DNA of 64,000 bases from an uncultured Steroidobacter sp. (lineage in GTDB: Bacteria > Pseudomonadota > Gammaproteobacteria > Steroidobacterales > Steroidobacteraceae): positions 1-64,000 of the forward strand of contig CALMII010000028.1 of NCBI GenBank assembly GCA_937864115.1, in the 5' to 3' direction. A program made the translations under genes and the position numbers. Below the pieces are notes generated by a model. It did no database searches. It saw only the letters and a program-made list of their open reading frames with translations, and had not been told where the DNA came from. This document shows, one piece after another, positions 18,487 to 28,800 of this stretch. Positions within the stretch are counted from its first letter, which is position 1. Each line of letters opens with the position of its first letter.

Positions 18487-19655
18487 GCAATCGCAATCCC
18501 CAGCCGCAGCTGCGAATCCAGCTTGTCGCGATAGTTCAGCAGGCTTTCGCCGTAGCCGCCGAAGTACTGCAGCATGAGCCATCCCTGCAGATCGCCGCGG
18601 CTCAGCTTCGACAGCGGATACGACAGGTTCAGTTCCGCGCTGCCGTAGTCGCTGCGGGTACCACGGCGCAGCGTGGCCCAGAAATCCAGGCCGCCGCGAC
18701 TGCCGATGCCGATCAGCCAGTCGACGTAGCCGCGATAGTCCTTGAGGTCGGGATTCTCGTCTTCCGCGATGTAGTTGTGGATCAGCGGCGCGACGTACGC
18801 ACGCAGGCCGTCGGGATCGCCGAAGCTCAGCGTGGGACGCGCATAGAACATGTTGTAGCTGCGCGAGTCGTCGCCCTCCTTGCCGTTCGACTCGTGACCG
18901 AATCCCGTCTCGACGCCGAAGCGCAGTTGGCCGTCCATGGCGCGCGCGAGATCGTAGTTCGCATAGAACAGGCGCGGCCGGTAGCTCGAATCGGTGAAGG
19001 GCTTCGACAGTTCGCCGAGATCCCACAGCGACGTCGTCGAGAACGACAGATACAGATCGTCGAGCCAGGGCAGGCGGCTCGCCAGCGGCCCATCGCCATC
19101 GAACAGCTGGTAGCGGAAGCTGATCTGGAACTTCGCATTCACCCCGCCATCGCCGCCGACGATGAAGAACACCGGTTCGTAGGTCGATACCGCAAGGGGC
19201 GGCGGCTTGTCGATCAGCCGGCTTGCCGTGGGCGTCGGTCGCTTCGAGTCTGCGACAGGCGCGGCGGCAGTTTGCGCGGCAGGCGCAGACTGGACCTGCA
19301 ACAGCACGGGATTCGCCTCGATGCCGGTCGAGGTCAGCGTGACGAGACCTTCCGCCCCGGCAGGCAGCGATCCCTGCAATCGGACTTTCTGGAATCCGCG
19401 GGGAGCAATCGTCAGCGGTCCGGCGCGATCGGGGGTGAATTCGAGCGTCGTCACGGCGGCCGGCGTTTCGAGCCGGACGTGCAGGAGATCGGGCAGCGCC
19501 ATCGTCAGCGTCGAGTCATCGTCGTTGGTGATGGTCATCACCAGTTCGAACGGCATGCCGGCCGTGGCGGTCGGGCTGCCGGCCGAGAGAACGGTTTCGG
19601 CGTGCGCTGCGGACGCAATCAGGGCCAGCAGGGCGAAAGTGAGGAAGGGACGCAT
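18480..19655 (-). CDS. pldA: Outer-membrane phospholipase A1 (OMPLA)
   Basis: A 391-aa outer-membrane beta-barrel phospholipase. The signal peptide MRPFLTFALLALIASAAHA is cut before ETVLSA. An extra N-terminal beta-rich domain (about residues 20-140) precedes the OMPLA barrel, which starts near YEPVFFIVGG. The catalytic His and Ser are in FGHESNGKEGDDSRSYN. The C-terminal strand ends LDSQLRLGIAIAL. It hydrolyses phospholipids mislocalised to the outer leaflet. The ATG at 19655 has GGAG eight bases upstream; the ATG at 19676 lacks one. It sits next to plsB, which makes the first phospholipid intermediate. Confidence 0.92.
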   Translation of the reverse strand: MRPFLTFALLALIASAAHAETVLSAGSPTATAGMPFELVMTITNDDDSTLTMALPDLLHVRLETPAAVTTLEFTPDRAGPLTIAPRGFQKVRLQGSLPAGAEGLVTLTSTGIEANPVLLQVQSAPAAQTAAAPVADSKRPTPTASRLIDKPPPLAVSTYEPVFFIVGGDGGVNAKFQISFRYQLFDGDGPLASRLPWLDDLYLSFSTTSLWDLGELSKPFTDSSYRPRLFYANYDLARAMDGQLRFGVETGFGHESNGKEGDDSRSYNMFYARPTLSFGDPDGLRAYVAPLIHNYIAEDENPDLKDYRGYVDWLIGIGSRGGLDFWATLRRGTRSDYGSAELNLSYPLSKLSRGDLQGWLMLQYFGGYGESLLNYRDKLDSQLRLGIAIAL

Positions 19656-19713
19656 GAAGTCGGCTCCGTGCTTCACGTCGACAGAAAATGGACCCCGCTG
19701 ACGCGGGGACGAC

Positions 19714-22170
19714 TCACGCGTGAGTCACCTGCAGAATACTGTTGCGGATCTGTTCGTGCAGCACCAGCTGCGCATCCAGGGCAACCACGTCGAGCACTTC
19801 GCTGAAGGTCAGCCGCCCTTCGCCATTCACGTCGATGACCTTGCGCGAACGCAGCAGGTCGATGAAGTTCTTGAACAGCACCTTGTCGAAGAACTCGGGC
19901 GAGTTCAGTTCATGCAGCAGCGACATGCGCTGCGCCATGAGCTGGCACTGCGACTCCAGCGCCTCCTGCGTGATGCGGCCGCTGCCGGACTTCAGCAGGA
20001 TGGCGATGGCGAGGTAGTAGCGCTCGATGATCTGCACGGTGATCTGCGCCAGCACGGACAGCTGCACGGCTTCCGACGATCCGGTCGGCGGACGACGCCA
20101 CTGAGTATTGTCTTCAAGCGCCTCGATCAGGCCGTGATTGGCGAGATCGTCCAGTACTTCGAGCACCGCAGCGTCGACTTCGGCCTCGGTCCAGCGCAGC
20201 GAGAGTTCGTCGCACACGTAAGGATAGATACGGCGCATCAGGCGCTGGATGTCCACGCTGCTCATGGTGCGGTTGTTCAGGAAGCAGCAGGCGATCAGCG
20301 ACGGTAGCGCGATCAGGTGCAGCACGTTGTTGCGGAAGTAGGTCATGAGCACCGACGTCTCTTCCGTCATCTTCAGCACGTCGCCGAGCGGATGCTTGAG
20401 ACGCTGCAGCACTTCCATGCGTTCGCCGTGCCGGATCATCGACGCGCCATCCATGTCCGTCACCCAGACGTGCGCCGAATACGGCGCCTGCCGCAACAGC
20501 GACGCATACATTTCAACCTGCCGCGCCAGGTCCGCTTCGAGCATCGACTGCTTCGGTGTCGCCAGCAGCGCCAGCGCGAGCAGATTGATCGGCGTCGCAC
20601 AGGCCGCGCTGTTGATGTTCATCATGATGCGCGTCGCGAGATCGTCGACGGCCGCAGGCAGCCATGCAGGCCGATCGGTCTTTTCCGCCTGTCCCGCGAC
20701 ACGATCGGGCGCATGCTTCTGCAGGATGTCGTTGAGATGCACCGGCTCGCCGAAACTCACGTGGACCTTGCCGAAGCGCTTCCGCAAGGCCGGCAGGGTG
20801 CGCAGCATGCCGACCACCGATTCCTTCTGCTTCGGCTGCCCGGACAGTTCGCCGATGTAGGTCTTGCCCTCGACCAGCCGCTCGTAACCGAAATACACCG
20901 GCAGGAACACGATCGGCCGTTTCGGTTCGCGCAGATAACTGCGCAGGGTCATCGATAGCATGCCGGTCTTGGGCGGCAGCAGCCGGCCGGTGCGGCTGCG
21001 TCCGCCTTCGACGAAGTATTCGATGGAATGTCCGCGCGCCATCATGAGACCGAGGTATTTCATGAACACCATCGTGTAGAGCGTGTTGCCCTTGAAGCTG
21101 CGGCGCATGAAGAACGCGCCGCCGCGTCGCAGGAAGCGTCCCACCACCGGCATGTTGAGATTGATGCCCGCCGCGATGTGCGGCACCGCGTAGCCCTTGT
21201 AGTAGATGACGTAGGACAGCAGCAGGTAGTCGATGTGGCTGCGATGACACGGCACGTAGACGACTTCGTTGCCGTCGGCGATCTGCTGCAGCTGATTGAA
21301 GTTGTGCAGCTCGACGCCGTCGTAGAGACGGGTCCAGAACCAGGTCAGTCCGCGCGCCATGATGGCGACGAAGACGTGGGAATAGTTGGCCGCGATCTCC
21401 CCGGCGTAGTCGGTGGCCAGCTTCAGCGCCTCGCGCCGCGAAATCTTTTTCGAGCGCATTTCGTCGCTCATGGCGCGACGCACGGCGCCCGCTTTCAGCA
21501 CCTGCGTGAGAATCGTGCGCTGATGCGAAAGATCAGGACCGATCGCTGCTGCGCGCTGGCGACTCAGCGCCGTGCGCAGGATGCGCGCGGCGCGGCGCAC
21601 GGCACGCTGCGGTTCGACGCCGGCTTCGAGCAGCCCGCGCAGCGACACCGGCTCGCCGAACTGCACGAACAGATTCCGTCCGTTCACCACCACCGACAGC
21701 ATGCGGCGAAAGCGACCGACGCGTCCCCAGGTTTCCGACAGCAGCAGGCGGAACCAGGAAGCCTCTTTGTCAGGCGCGCGGCCCCACAGGATGTTGACCG
21801 GCACCAGATCGACATCGAGCGACGCGTCGGCCGCGACGGCGGCGACGAGTTCGCGCAGCGTCTCGGGAATGCGCCGATCGATGCGGTTGCCCCAGAAACC
21901 GGCCGGACGTTCGAGAAAGAAGGCGGATTGCGACGGCAGCGGCGGCTTCAGCGACTGCATCGGATCGGGCAGGCCCTGCGCCTGCGCGACCTTTTCCAGC
22001 ACCACCATGTCGGCGACGCTGCGCCGTTCGAGCGCATAGCAGAGCGGACGCGGATGATTCGCGTAGCGCTTGCGCAGATCCTCGGGCAACACATGCGGTC
22101 GCGCCCAGATGGAAATCGGCGTGCGCAGCAGCGCCAGGAAGAAGCGGTCCCAGCCAGACTGATCGGCCAT
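19714..22170 (-). CDS. plsB: Glycerol-3-phosphate 1-O-acyltransferase
   Basis: An 818-aa PlsB, close to the 807 aa of the E. coli enzyme. The acyltransferase motifs are CHRSHIDYLLL (catalytic HX4D), GGAFFMRRSF, FVEGGRSRTGRLL and IVFLPVYFGYERL. It transfers a fatty acyl group to sn-glycerol 3-phosphate at the inner membrane, the first step of phospholipid synthesis. The start at 22170 gives MADQSGWDRFFLALLRTP. It is followed by pldA 58 bp later, with a GC-rich hairpin CCCCGC/GCGGGG near 19691-19706 between them. Confidence 0.96.
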   Translation of the reverse strand: MADQSGWDRFFLALLRTPISIWARPHVLPEDLRKRYANHPRPLCYALERRSVADMVVLEKVAQAQGLPDPMQSLKPPLPSQSAFFLERPAGFWGNRIDRRIPETLRELVAAVAADASLDVDLVPVNILWGRAPDKEASWFRLLLSETWGRVGRFRRMLSVVVNGRNLFVQFGEPVSLRGLLEAGVEPQRAVRRAARILRTALSRQRAAAIGPDLSHQRTILTQVLKAGAVRRAMSDEMRSKKISRREALKLATDYAGEIAANYSHVFVAIMARGLTWFWTRLYDGVELHNFNQLQQIADGNEVVYVPCHRSHIDYLLLSYVIYYKGYAVPHIAAGINLNMPVVGRFLRRGGAFFMRRSFKGNTLYTMVFMKYLGLMMARGHSIEYFVEGGRSRTGRLLPPKTGMLSMTLRSYLREPKRPIVFLPVYFGYERLVEGKTYIGELSGQPKQKESVVGMLRTLPALRKRFGKVHVSFGEPVHLNDILQKHAPDRVAGQAEKTDRPAWLPAAVDDLATRIMMNINSAACATPINLLALALLATPKQSMLEADLARQVEMYASLLRQAPYSAHVWVTDMDGASMIRHGERMEVLQRLKHPLGDVLKMTEETSVLMTYFRNNVLHLIALPSLIACCFLNNRTMSSVDIQRLMRRIYPYVCDELSLRWTEAEVDAAVLEVLDDLANHGLIEALEDNTQWRRPPTGSSEAVQLSVLAQITVQIIERYYLAIAILLKSGSGRITQEALESQCQLMAQRMSLLHELNSPEFFDKVLFKNFIDLLRSRKVIDVNGEGRLTFSEVLDVVALDAQLVLHEQIRNSILQVTHA

Positions 22171-22191
22171 CGGCGTCGCGGACGTGCGGAG

Positions 22192-22407
22192 TTACTGCCC
22201 TTCGGCAGCGTTGATCTGCTGGTCCGTCTGCTGCTTCTGCGCGTCGACCGTGTCCTGCACGCCGCGGGCCTTGTCCATGGTGCCGACCATGTCGCCGAAC
22301 GCCGTGTCCTCCACCTTCGGCGGTTCCGGCGGCTCAGAACTGCTGCCGCAGCCCGCGAAGGAGCACGCGCAGAAGGCGATGAGAGCAAGCCGGTGCAGGT
22401 GAGTCAT
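22192..22407 (-). CDS. Small secreted lipoprotein
   Basis: A 71-aa protein starting MTHLHRLALIAF at 22407. The signal peptide ends in the lipobox SFAGC, so Cys20 should be lipidated. The mature part is short and acidic-polar (EPPEPPKVEDTAFGDMVGTMDKARGVQD). No family is recognised. It is placed 21 bp before plsB on the same strand and may be part of the same transcript. Confidence 0.75.
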   Translation of the reverse strand: MTHLHRLALIAFCACSFAGCGSSSEPPEPPKVEDTAFGDMVGTMDKARGVQDTVDAQKQQTDQQINAAEGQ

Positions 22408-22460
22408 GACGCTGCCTTGCATGTCGTTGGTGCGGCGATAGTAGCGCATCGCCGGCCCGG

Positions 22461-22991
22461 CTAGCCGGACGCGAGCCGGCGCAGGAACAGATCGAACAGC
22501 TCGCAGACTTCGCCGAGATTCGCGGTGAGCCGGTGATCGGAATCGATCAGATGCAGCGTCGCGCGATATTGCTGCGCGAAGCGGATGCTGTTCTGTGCGG
22601 GAACGACGTCGTCGTTCCAGCCGTGCACGATGTCGATGGGACAGCGCCCCGGCACCGGTGTGTATTGCTCGAATCCGGGCATGAAGAACGCCGGCGCCAT
22701 CAGGAACAGGCCGCGCGTCGGCACCTGCGAGGACACGGACGCCGCCACGTGACCGCCGAGACTGGAGCCGACGAGAATCAGCGGCCGCGCCCGTTCCTTC
22801 GCAAACTTCAGCAATTTTTCGACTCGTGCGGGCGCCTCCATGCCGCGATAGTCGAGCGACTCGACGTGCAGGCCGCGCGCTTCGGCCACCTTGGCCAGCG
22901 CCACGACTTTCGTCCCCCAGGGTTCGCCGTCGAGACCGTGCGAGAAGACGACGGTCTGCTTCGCTTCCTCATTCATCGAGACATTACTCAT
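22461..22991 (-). CDS. Alpha/beta-fold hydrolase (YqiA-like)
   Basis: A 176-aa compact alpha/beta hydrolase. Nucleophile elbow is VGSSLGG, the oxyanion region [11 protein letters not shown], the acid in HGWNDDVVP and the histidine in DSDHRL, so the Ser-Asp-His triad is complete. The size and lack of a cap domain resemble YqiA-type esterases. Substrate unknown. The ATG at 22991 overlaps the ttcA stop; an alternative ATG lies at 22976. Overlap with ttcA points to one transcript. Confidence 0.85.
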   Translation of the reverse strand: MSNVSMNEEAKQTVVFSHGLDGEPWGTKVVALAKVAEARGLHVESLDYRGMEAPARVEKLLKFAKERARPLILVGSSLGGHVAASVSSQVPTRGLFLMAPAFFMPGFEQYTPVPGRCPIDIVHGWNDDVVPAQNSIRFAQQYRATLHLIDSDHRLTANLGEVCELFDLFLRRLASG

Positions 22992-23808
22992 CCAGAATGC
23001 CTGCATCTCCGCGCTCGGAAGTCCCGGGCAGGCTGAAATCGTGGAGGCGTGGATCGGCGAGATGCGACGGCACGACGTTGCGCAGGCTGGAGAAGATCGA
23101 CTCGGTGCGCCCCGGATAGCGCGCCTCCCATTCGTGCAGCATTTTCCTGATCTCGACCCGCTGCATGTTTTCCTGCGAGCCGCACAGCGAGCACGGAATC
23201 AGCGGGAACTGGCGCGCCTTCGCATAGCGTTCGATATCGGACTCCGCCACGTAGGCGAGCGGCCGGATGACGATGTGCCGGCCGTCTTCCGAACGCAGCT
23301 TCGGCGGCATGGTCTTGAGCTTGCCGCCGAAGAACATGTTCAGGAACAGCGTCTGCACGATGTCGTCGCGATGATGTCCGAGCGCGATCTTCGTGATGCC
23401 GTTCTCGGCGGCATAGCGATACAGCGCGCCGCGACGCAGGCGCGAACACAGCCCGCACATGGTCTTGCCTTCGGGAATGACGCGCTTGACGACGGAATAC
23501 GTGTCCTGCTCGATGATGTGGAATGGCACGCCGAGCGCGGTGAGGTAGTCGGGCAGCACATGCGCCGGGAATCCCGGCTGTTTCTGATCGAGATTCACCG
23601 CCACCAGCTCGAACCGCACCGGCGCGCTGCGCTTCAACGACAGCAGGATGTCGAGCAGCGTGTACGAATCCTTGCCGCCGGACAGGCAGACCATCACCCG
23701 ATCGCCGTCCTCGATCATCGCGAAATCTTCGATCGCGCGACCGACCTCGCCCCGCAGGCGGGCCTGCAGGCGGCGGAAGTTGTTGGAGGGTTCGGGGAGG
23801 GCGGACAT
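22984..23808 (-). CDS. ttcA: tRNA-cytidine(32) 2-sulfurtransferase TtcA
   Basis: A 274-aa PP-loop ATPase that thiolates cytidine 32 of tRNA. The PP-loop is [13 protein letters not shown] (about residues 37-49), and the iron-sulfur cysteines are in [12 protein letters not shown] plus CSLCGSQ. Length and motifs are canonical. The start at 23808 is [15 protein letters not shown]. Immediately upstream is an unusual 15-bp tandem repeat array, which would lie in its leader. Confidence 0.95.
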   Translation of the reverse strand: MSALPEPSNNFRRLQARLRGEVGRAIEDFAMIEDGDRVMVCLSGGKDSYTLLDILLSLKRSAPVRFELVAVNLDQKQPGFPAHVLPDYLTALGVPFHIIEQDTYSVVKRVIPEGKTMCGLCSRLRRGALYRYAAENGITKIALGHHRDDIVQTLFLNMFFGGKLKTMPPKLRSEDGRHIVIRPLAYVAESDIERYAKARQFPLIPCSLCGSQENMQRVEIRKMLHEWEARYPGRTESIFSSLRNVVPSHLADPRLHDFSLPGTSERGDAGILDE

Positions 23809-23815
23809 GGTTTCA

Positions 23816-23893
23816 GGCTACAGGCGACGGGCTACAGGCGACGGGCTACAGGCGACGGGCTACAGGCGACGGGCTACAGGCGACGGGCTACAG
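23816..23893. repeat. 15-bp tandem repeat, about five units
   Basis: Five consecutive near-identical copies of GGCTACAGGCGACGG plus a partial copy, starting eight bases upstream of the ttcA start. A related inverted segment (CTGTAGCCTGTTACCTGTCG) lies at 23948-23972, near the carboxypeptidase stop. There are no spacers, so this is not CRISPR. Copy number is likely to vary between strains. Confidence 0.92.
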
Positions 23894-23976
23894 GTCTTGG
23901 AGTTTCAGGGACAAGCACATCCGTTTGCAAAGCCCGTATCGCTCTGGCTGTAGCCTGTTACCTGTCGCCTGATATC

Positions 23977-25473
23977 TCACTCCTCCAGATACTTCCCCTC
24001 CGCATACCGCACCCACGCCGCCGCCGACAGCGGTTTGCCCGTGGCTCTCTGAATCAGCTCCGGCATGCTCACGCTGGCGCCGAGCCCGTGCACGTTCTGC
24101 TTGAGCCAGTCGAACAGGCCGGTGAACTGGCCCGCGGCAATTTCCTGGTCGAGTTCGGGACGCTCGGATCGCAGGCTCTCGTAGAGCTGGGCCGCAATCA
24201 CGGCGCCGATGGCATAGGAAGGAAAGTAGCCGAAGGAACCGACGGCCCAGTGCACGTCCTGCAGGCAGCCTTCGGCATCGTTCGAGGGCCGCACGCCGAG
24301 ACGATCTTCCATGCGGCTGTTCCAGGCGTCGGGCACGTCCTTCACGCGCAGTTCGCCCTTCAGGATCTCGGTTTCCAGTTCGTAGCGCAGCAGGATGTGG
24401 ACCGGGTAGGTCACTTCGTCGGCATCGACCCGGATCAGGCTGCGTCGCACGCGGGTCAGCAGGCGATACAGGTTTTCGACTTCCCATTCGGGGCCGGAAA
24501 CGCCGAACGACTTTTCCAGCAGCGGCTTCAGGTACTGCAGGAAGGGGCGGTTGCGGCAGATGAGCATTTCCAGCAGCAGCGACTGGCTTTCCTGCATCGC
24601 CATGCCGCGATCACGCCCCACCGGCTGGCCGCGCCACGCCTCCGGCAGACCCACGTCGTACATGGCGTGCCCGGTCTCGTGCAGCACACCCATCAGGCCC
24701 GTCAGCGGGTCGGTGGCGCTGAAGCGGGTCGTGATGCGGATGTCGCCCGGCACACCGCCGGTGAAGGGATGCTCGCTTTCGTCGAGGCGACCGCGATCGA
24801 ACGGGAATCCCAGGGCCTTCATCAGTTCCGTGGCCAGGGCGCGCTGTTTCGAGGCGCCGAAGCGGCCAGTGATGTCCAGCGCCGGTCGACGTTCCTGGTG
24901 TTCGATGACTTCGTGAATGAGGCCAGGCAGGCGCCGCCCCAGCGCGGTGAAGATCGTGTCGATTTCTTCGCTGCGCAGCCCGGGACTGAATTCATCGGCG
25001 AGCGCATCGTAGGGATCCAGGTTCAGTGCCTTGCCGAGCAACGCGGCCTTGTCGCGCAGCAGGCCCACGACTTCCTCCAGATGCGGCGCGAAGATCGAGA
25101 AATCGCTTTTCTGCTTGGCTTCGAGCCATTTCACCTCGGCCCGGGAGGTCGCCTTGGCCAGGCGCGACACCAGCGTGCGCGGCGTGGCGATGGAGTGATC
25201 GCGTTCGCGGCGCATCTCCTGCAGGTTGGCGATCTGCCAGTCCTCCAGCATCTGGGCATTGGCATCGGCCCGCTCGATCAGGCGCGACACGCGCGGCGAC
25301 ACCAGCAGCGCATGGCTTTCGGTTTCGAGCGCCGCGAGCTGTTCGCCCCGCAGGTCCGAACTGCCGCGCGGCATCATGACGGCGGAATCCCAGCGCAGGA
25401 TGCCGGCGGCACTGCGGAAGGCATGCAGGCGACGGAATTCCTGCTCGAGCTGCTGGTAGGGAGTCAGGGCCAT
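23977..25473 (-). CDS. Carboxypeptidase Taq (M32) family metallopeptidase
   Basis: A 498-aa zinc carboxypeptidase, the usual length for M32. The HETGH zinc motif is near residue 262 and the third ligand glutamate lies in MAMQESQS. Other family signatures are DIRITTRF and SFGYFPSYAIGAVIAAQ. It is cytoplasmic and removes C-terminal residues from peptides with broad specificity. The start MALTPYQQLEQEFRRL at 25473 matches family N-termini; the longer frame to 25566 does not. Confidence 0.95.
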   Translation of the reverse strand: MALTPYQQLEQEFRRLHAFRSAAGILRWDSAVMMPRGSSDLRGEQLAALETESHALLVSPRVSRLIERADANAQMLEDWQIANLQEMRRERDHSIATPRTLVSRLAKATSRAEVKWLEAKQKSDFSIFAPHLEEVVGLLRDKAALLGKALNLDPYDALADEFSPGLRSEEIDTIFTALGRRLPGLIHEVIEHQERRPALDITGRFGASKQRALATELMKALGFPFDRGRLDESEHPFTGGVPGDIRITTRFSATDPLTGLMGVLHETGHAMYDVGLPEAWRGQPVGRDRGMAMQESQSLLLEMLICRNRPFLQYLKPLLEKSFGVSGPEWEVENLYRLLTRVRRSLIRVDADEVTYPVHILLRYELETEILKGELRVKDVPDAWNSRMEDRLGVRPSNDAEGCLQDVHWAVGSFGYFPSYAIGAVIAAQLYESLRSERPELDQEIAAGQFTGLFDWLKQNVHGLGASVSMPELIQRATGKPLSAAAWVRYAEGKYLEE

Positions 25474-25684
25474 GGGTCGGTCACTCGCAACGGGCCGCTG
25501 CCGCATCGACGAACGGAAGGTCCGGACGCATTCGGGCAATCGGCGGGAACGCGGCGATTCTAGCAAGCCGCATCGGCCTGGCCTGCTGCGGGATTTCTCC
25601 CGTATTCATTCAGTTATTTCTAATGATGGCGACCGTGCGCGGGCAATTTGCCTACCGCACATTTCAGAGAATTAATGTAACGAG

Positions 25685-25794
25685 GTGCGGAACCAGTCGC
25701 AGGCGAGTCAGTCTCAAGTGACGTCCTCCTGCGAGCGCCTTCGGGCGCTTTGGACACCCCCTGAGGCCGGCGACGTTGTCACCGGCCTTTTTTT
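25685..25794 (+). ncRNA. Candidate small RNA with rho-independent terminator
   Basis: In the 332-bp gap between two minus-strand genes the plus strand carries a strong terminator with no plus-strand gene before it. Preceding hairpins: TCGCAGG/CCTGCGA (25697-25703 with 25728-25734) with GTCA/TGAC inside, and GCGCC-TTCG-GGCGC next to it. A possible promoter is TTGCCT (25648) and TAATGT (25673), spacing 19. The predicted RNA is about 110 nt. No known sRNA family was recognised. The 25474-25647 part shows nothing notable. Confidence 0.45.
25765..25794 (+). terminator. Rho-independent terminator
   Basis: GGCCGG (25765-25770) pairs with CCGGCC (25782-25787), with GAC/GTC inside after one mismatch and a GTT loop, followed by seven T. 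The T-run is on the plus strand, so it does not serve the minus-strand efflux operon ending at 25806. Confidence 0.8.
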
Positions 25795-25805
25795 ATTCGG
25801 GCGTC

Positions 25806-28800
25806 TCAGGAGCCGGTGGGCGCCGGCTTGTCCTTGGACGGAGATGGCAACGCCTTGCCCCGCAGATGCTCGATCAGGCGGCTGACGTGTTCCGGCGACT
25901 GCGTACGCCGCGCGATCAGGGCGTAGACCGTCGGCACCACATACAACGTCAGCAGCAGCGAGAAGGCGACCCCGTAAACCACGACCGCGCCGATCGCCTG
26001 GCGACTTTCCGCCCCGGCACCGGTCGCGATCATCAGCGGCACCGCCCCGAACAGCGTACACAGGCTGGTCATCAGCACCGGCCGCAGACGGATGGCGGAC
26101 GCCTCGATGATGGACTCGACGAACTCCATGCCCCGGTCCCGCAGCTGATTGGCGAACTCCACGATCAGGATGCCGTTCTTCGCCGCAAGGCCGATCAGCA
26201 TGATGCAGCCGATCTGGCTGAACACGTTGATCGTGCCGTTCTGCACCCACAGGCCGATCAGCGCGCCGGTGATCGCCAGCGGCACGGTCACCATGATGAT
26301 CAGGGGATGGCGGAAGCTCTCGAACTGCGCCGCCAGCACCAGGAACACGATGGTCAGCGACAGCAGGAACGTCACGTACAGCGCCGAACCGGACCGCTGG
26401 AACTCGCGCGACTCGCCGTCCCAGTTGACCTGTGCCTCCGGCGGCAGATCCTCGCGGACGATCTTTTCCATGTACTCCACGGCCTCGCCCAGCGAATAGC
26501 CCGGCGAGAGACTCGCCGAGATCGTCACCGCGCGCAGGCGGTCGAAGCGCTTGTAGTCGATCGGCCCGGCGGTCTCGGTCAGCTTCACCAGGTTCGACAA
26601 CGGGATCATGGCGCCCGTGGTGAGCGAACGGACGTAGATGTTCTCCAGATCGCCCGGCGTGGCGCGATCGCTCTCGCGCGCCTGCAGGATGACGCGATAT
26701 TCCTCGCCGCGCTCCAGGTAGGTCGTGACGATGCGCGAGCCCATCATGGTTTCGAGCGAACGGCCGACGGTTTCCAGCGAAACGCCCAGGTCGGCGGCGC
26801 GATTGCGATCGATGGCGACGTCGAGCTGCGGCTTGCGTTCGTAGTAGTCCGAGTCCAGGTTCACCAGGCCAGGATTCTCGGCGGCGCGCGCCAGGACGAT
26901 GTCGCGCCATTTCGCCAGTTCTTCGTAGTTGGAGCCGCCCAGCACCAGTCGCACCGGCGAGCCGCCGCGCACGCCGAGACCGCCGGGCTGGGTAACGATC
27001 ACGCGCGCGCCGGGAAAATCCGACACCTTGGCGCGCAGGCGCTGCACGATCTGTGTCGCGGACTCCGTACGCTCTTCCCACGGCGTCAGCGGCAGCACGA
27101 CACGGCCGAGGTTCACGTCGCCGCCGCCGCCCCAGTTGCCGGAGCGCGTCAGGATGCGACGCGCATTGCCGCGGGTCACTTCATCCGCAACAACGGCCTC
27201 GACCTGCTTCAGATAGCGATCCAGATACGCGAGGCTCGATCCTTCCGGCGCCGTGATGATGATCTGGAGATTGGCGCGATCTTCCGTCGGCGCGTATTCC
27301 GTCGGCAGCACCTTGTAGAGCAGCACGCCGAGCACGATCGCACCCGCCGCCATGCCGAGACCGACCGCCGGCCGGCCGATCGTGGCGCGCAGCGACTGCT
27401 CGTATTTCGACGACAGCCAGTGGAAGAAGCGCTCGACCACCAGCGTAGTGCGGCTGCGCACCGCGCCCCGGGCGAAGAACTTCGAGGTCATCATCGGCAC
27501 CAGCGTCAGCGAAATCAGCGCCGAGAAGGCAATCGCCGCCGCGATGGTGATGCCGAACTCGCCGAACAGGCGGCCGAGATTGCCGGGCAGATACGAGATC
27601 GGCAGGAACACGGCGATCAGCACCAGCGTGGTGGCGACGACGGCGAAGCCGATTTCGCGACTGCCGTCGACGGCGGCGAGCAAGGCGGGCTCGCCTTCCT
27701 CGATGCGTCGCATGATGTTTTCCAGCACGACGATCGCATCGTCGACGACCAGGCCGATGGCGAGCACCGCGCCGAGCAAGGTCAGCACGTTGATCGAGAA
27801 GCCCGCCATCACCATGACGATGGCCGCCGCGATGATCGACACCGGAATCGTGATGGCCGGAATCAGCGTCGCGCGCCAGGTGCCGAGGAATGCATAGATC
27901 ACGACCAGCACGAGAATCAGCGCGACCACCAGCGCATGGATCACTTCGTTGATCGACGCATGCACGAACAGCGAATTGTCGACGTTGATCTCCATGCGGA
28001 TGTCTTCGGGCAGCGTCGCGCGGATGCGGGCCATTTCCTCCTGCACGCCGCGCGTGACGTCGAGCACGTTCGCCGTCGAGGTCGGCACGATGGCGAAGCT
28101 GATGCCGGTGACGCCGTCGGAGCGCGAGATCGAGCGCAGGTCCTCGGCGTCGCGCTTCACTTCCGCGACCTCGCCCAGCCGCACGAACGAACCGTCGACG
28201 CCGCGCCCGATCACGAGCTGGCGGAAGTCTTCCTCGGTGTTGAAGCCGGTATCGGTGCGCAGCGAAAACTCGCGATTGACCGATTCGATGCGACCCGCCG
28301 GCAGCTGCAGGTTTTCGCGACGCAGCGCCGTTTCGACGTCCTGAACCGTCAGCGCGCGCCCCGCGAGCGCCTGGCGATTCAGCCAGATGCGCATCGCATA
28401 GCGCCGTTCGCCATTGATGCGTGCCATGGCCACGCCGTCGACGATCGAGAAGCGGTCGAGCAGGTAGCGATCGGCGTAGTCGTTGAGTTCGAGCACCGAA
28501 CGCTTGTCGCTCGACAGGTCGATGTGCATGACCGGATCGGAGTTGGCGTCGACCTTGGTGATCTCGGGCGGATCGGCCTCGTCCGGCAGATTGCCCTGCA
28601 CGCGCGAGACGCGATCACGCACGTCGTTGGCCGCGGATTCGATGTCGCGGCCCAGCCCGAACTCGATGGTGATGCGCGAGCGCTCTTCCGAACTCGACGA
28701 CGTGATCTTCTCCACGCCTTCGAGTCCCGCGACCTGCGATTCGATGATCTGGGTGATCTTGGATTCGACGACTTCGGCGGTGGCGCCGCGATAGCTCGTC

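Noticed and set aside
23816..23893. Possible CRISPR array
   Set aside because: Units are 15 bp and directly joined, with no spacers and no cas genes.
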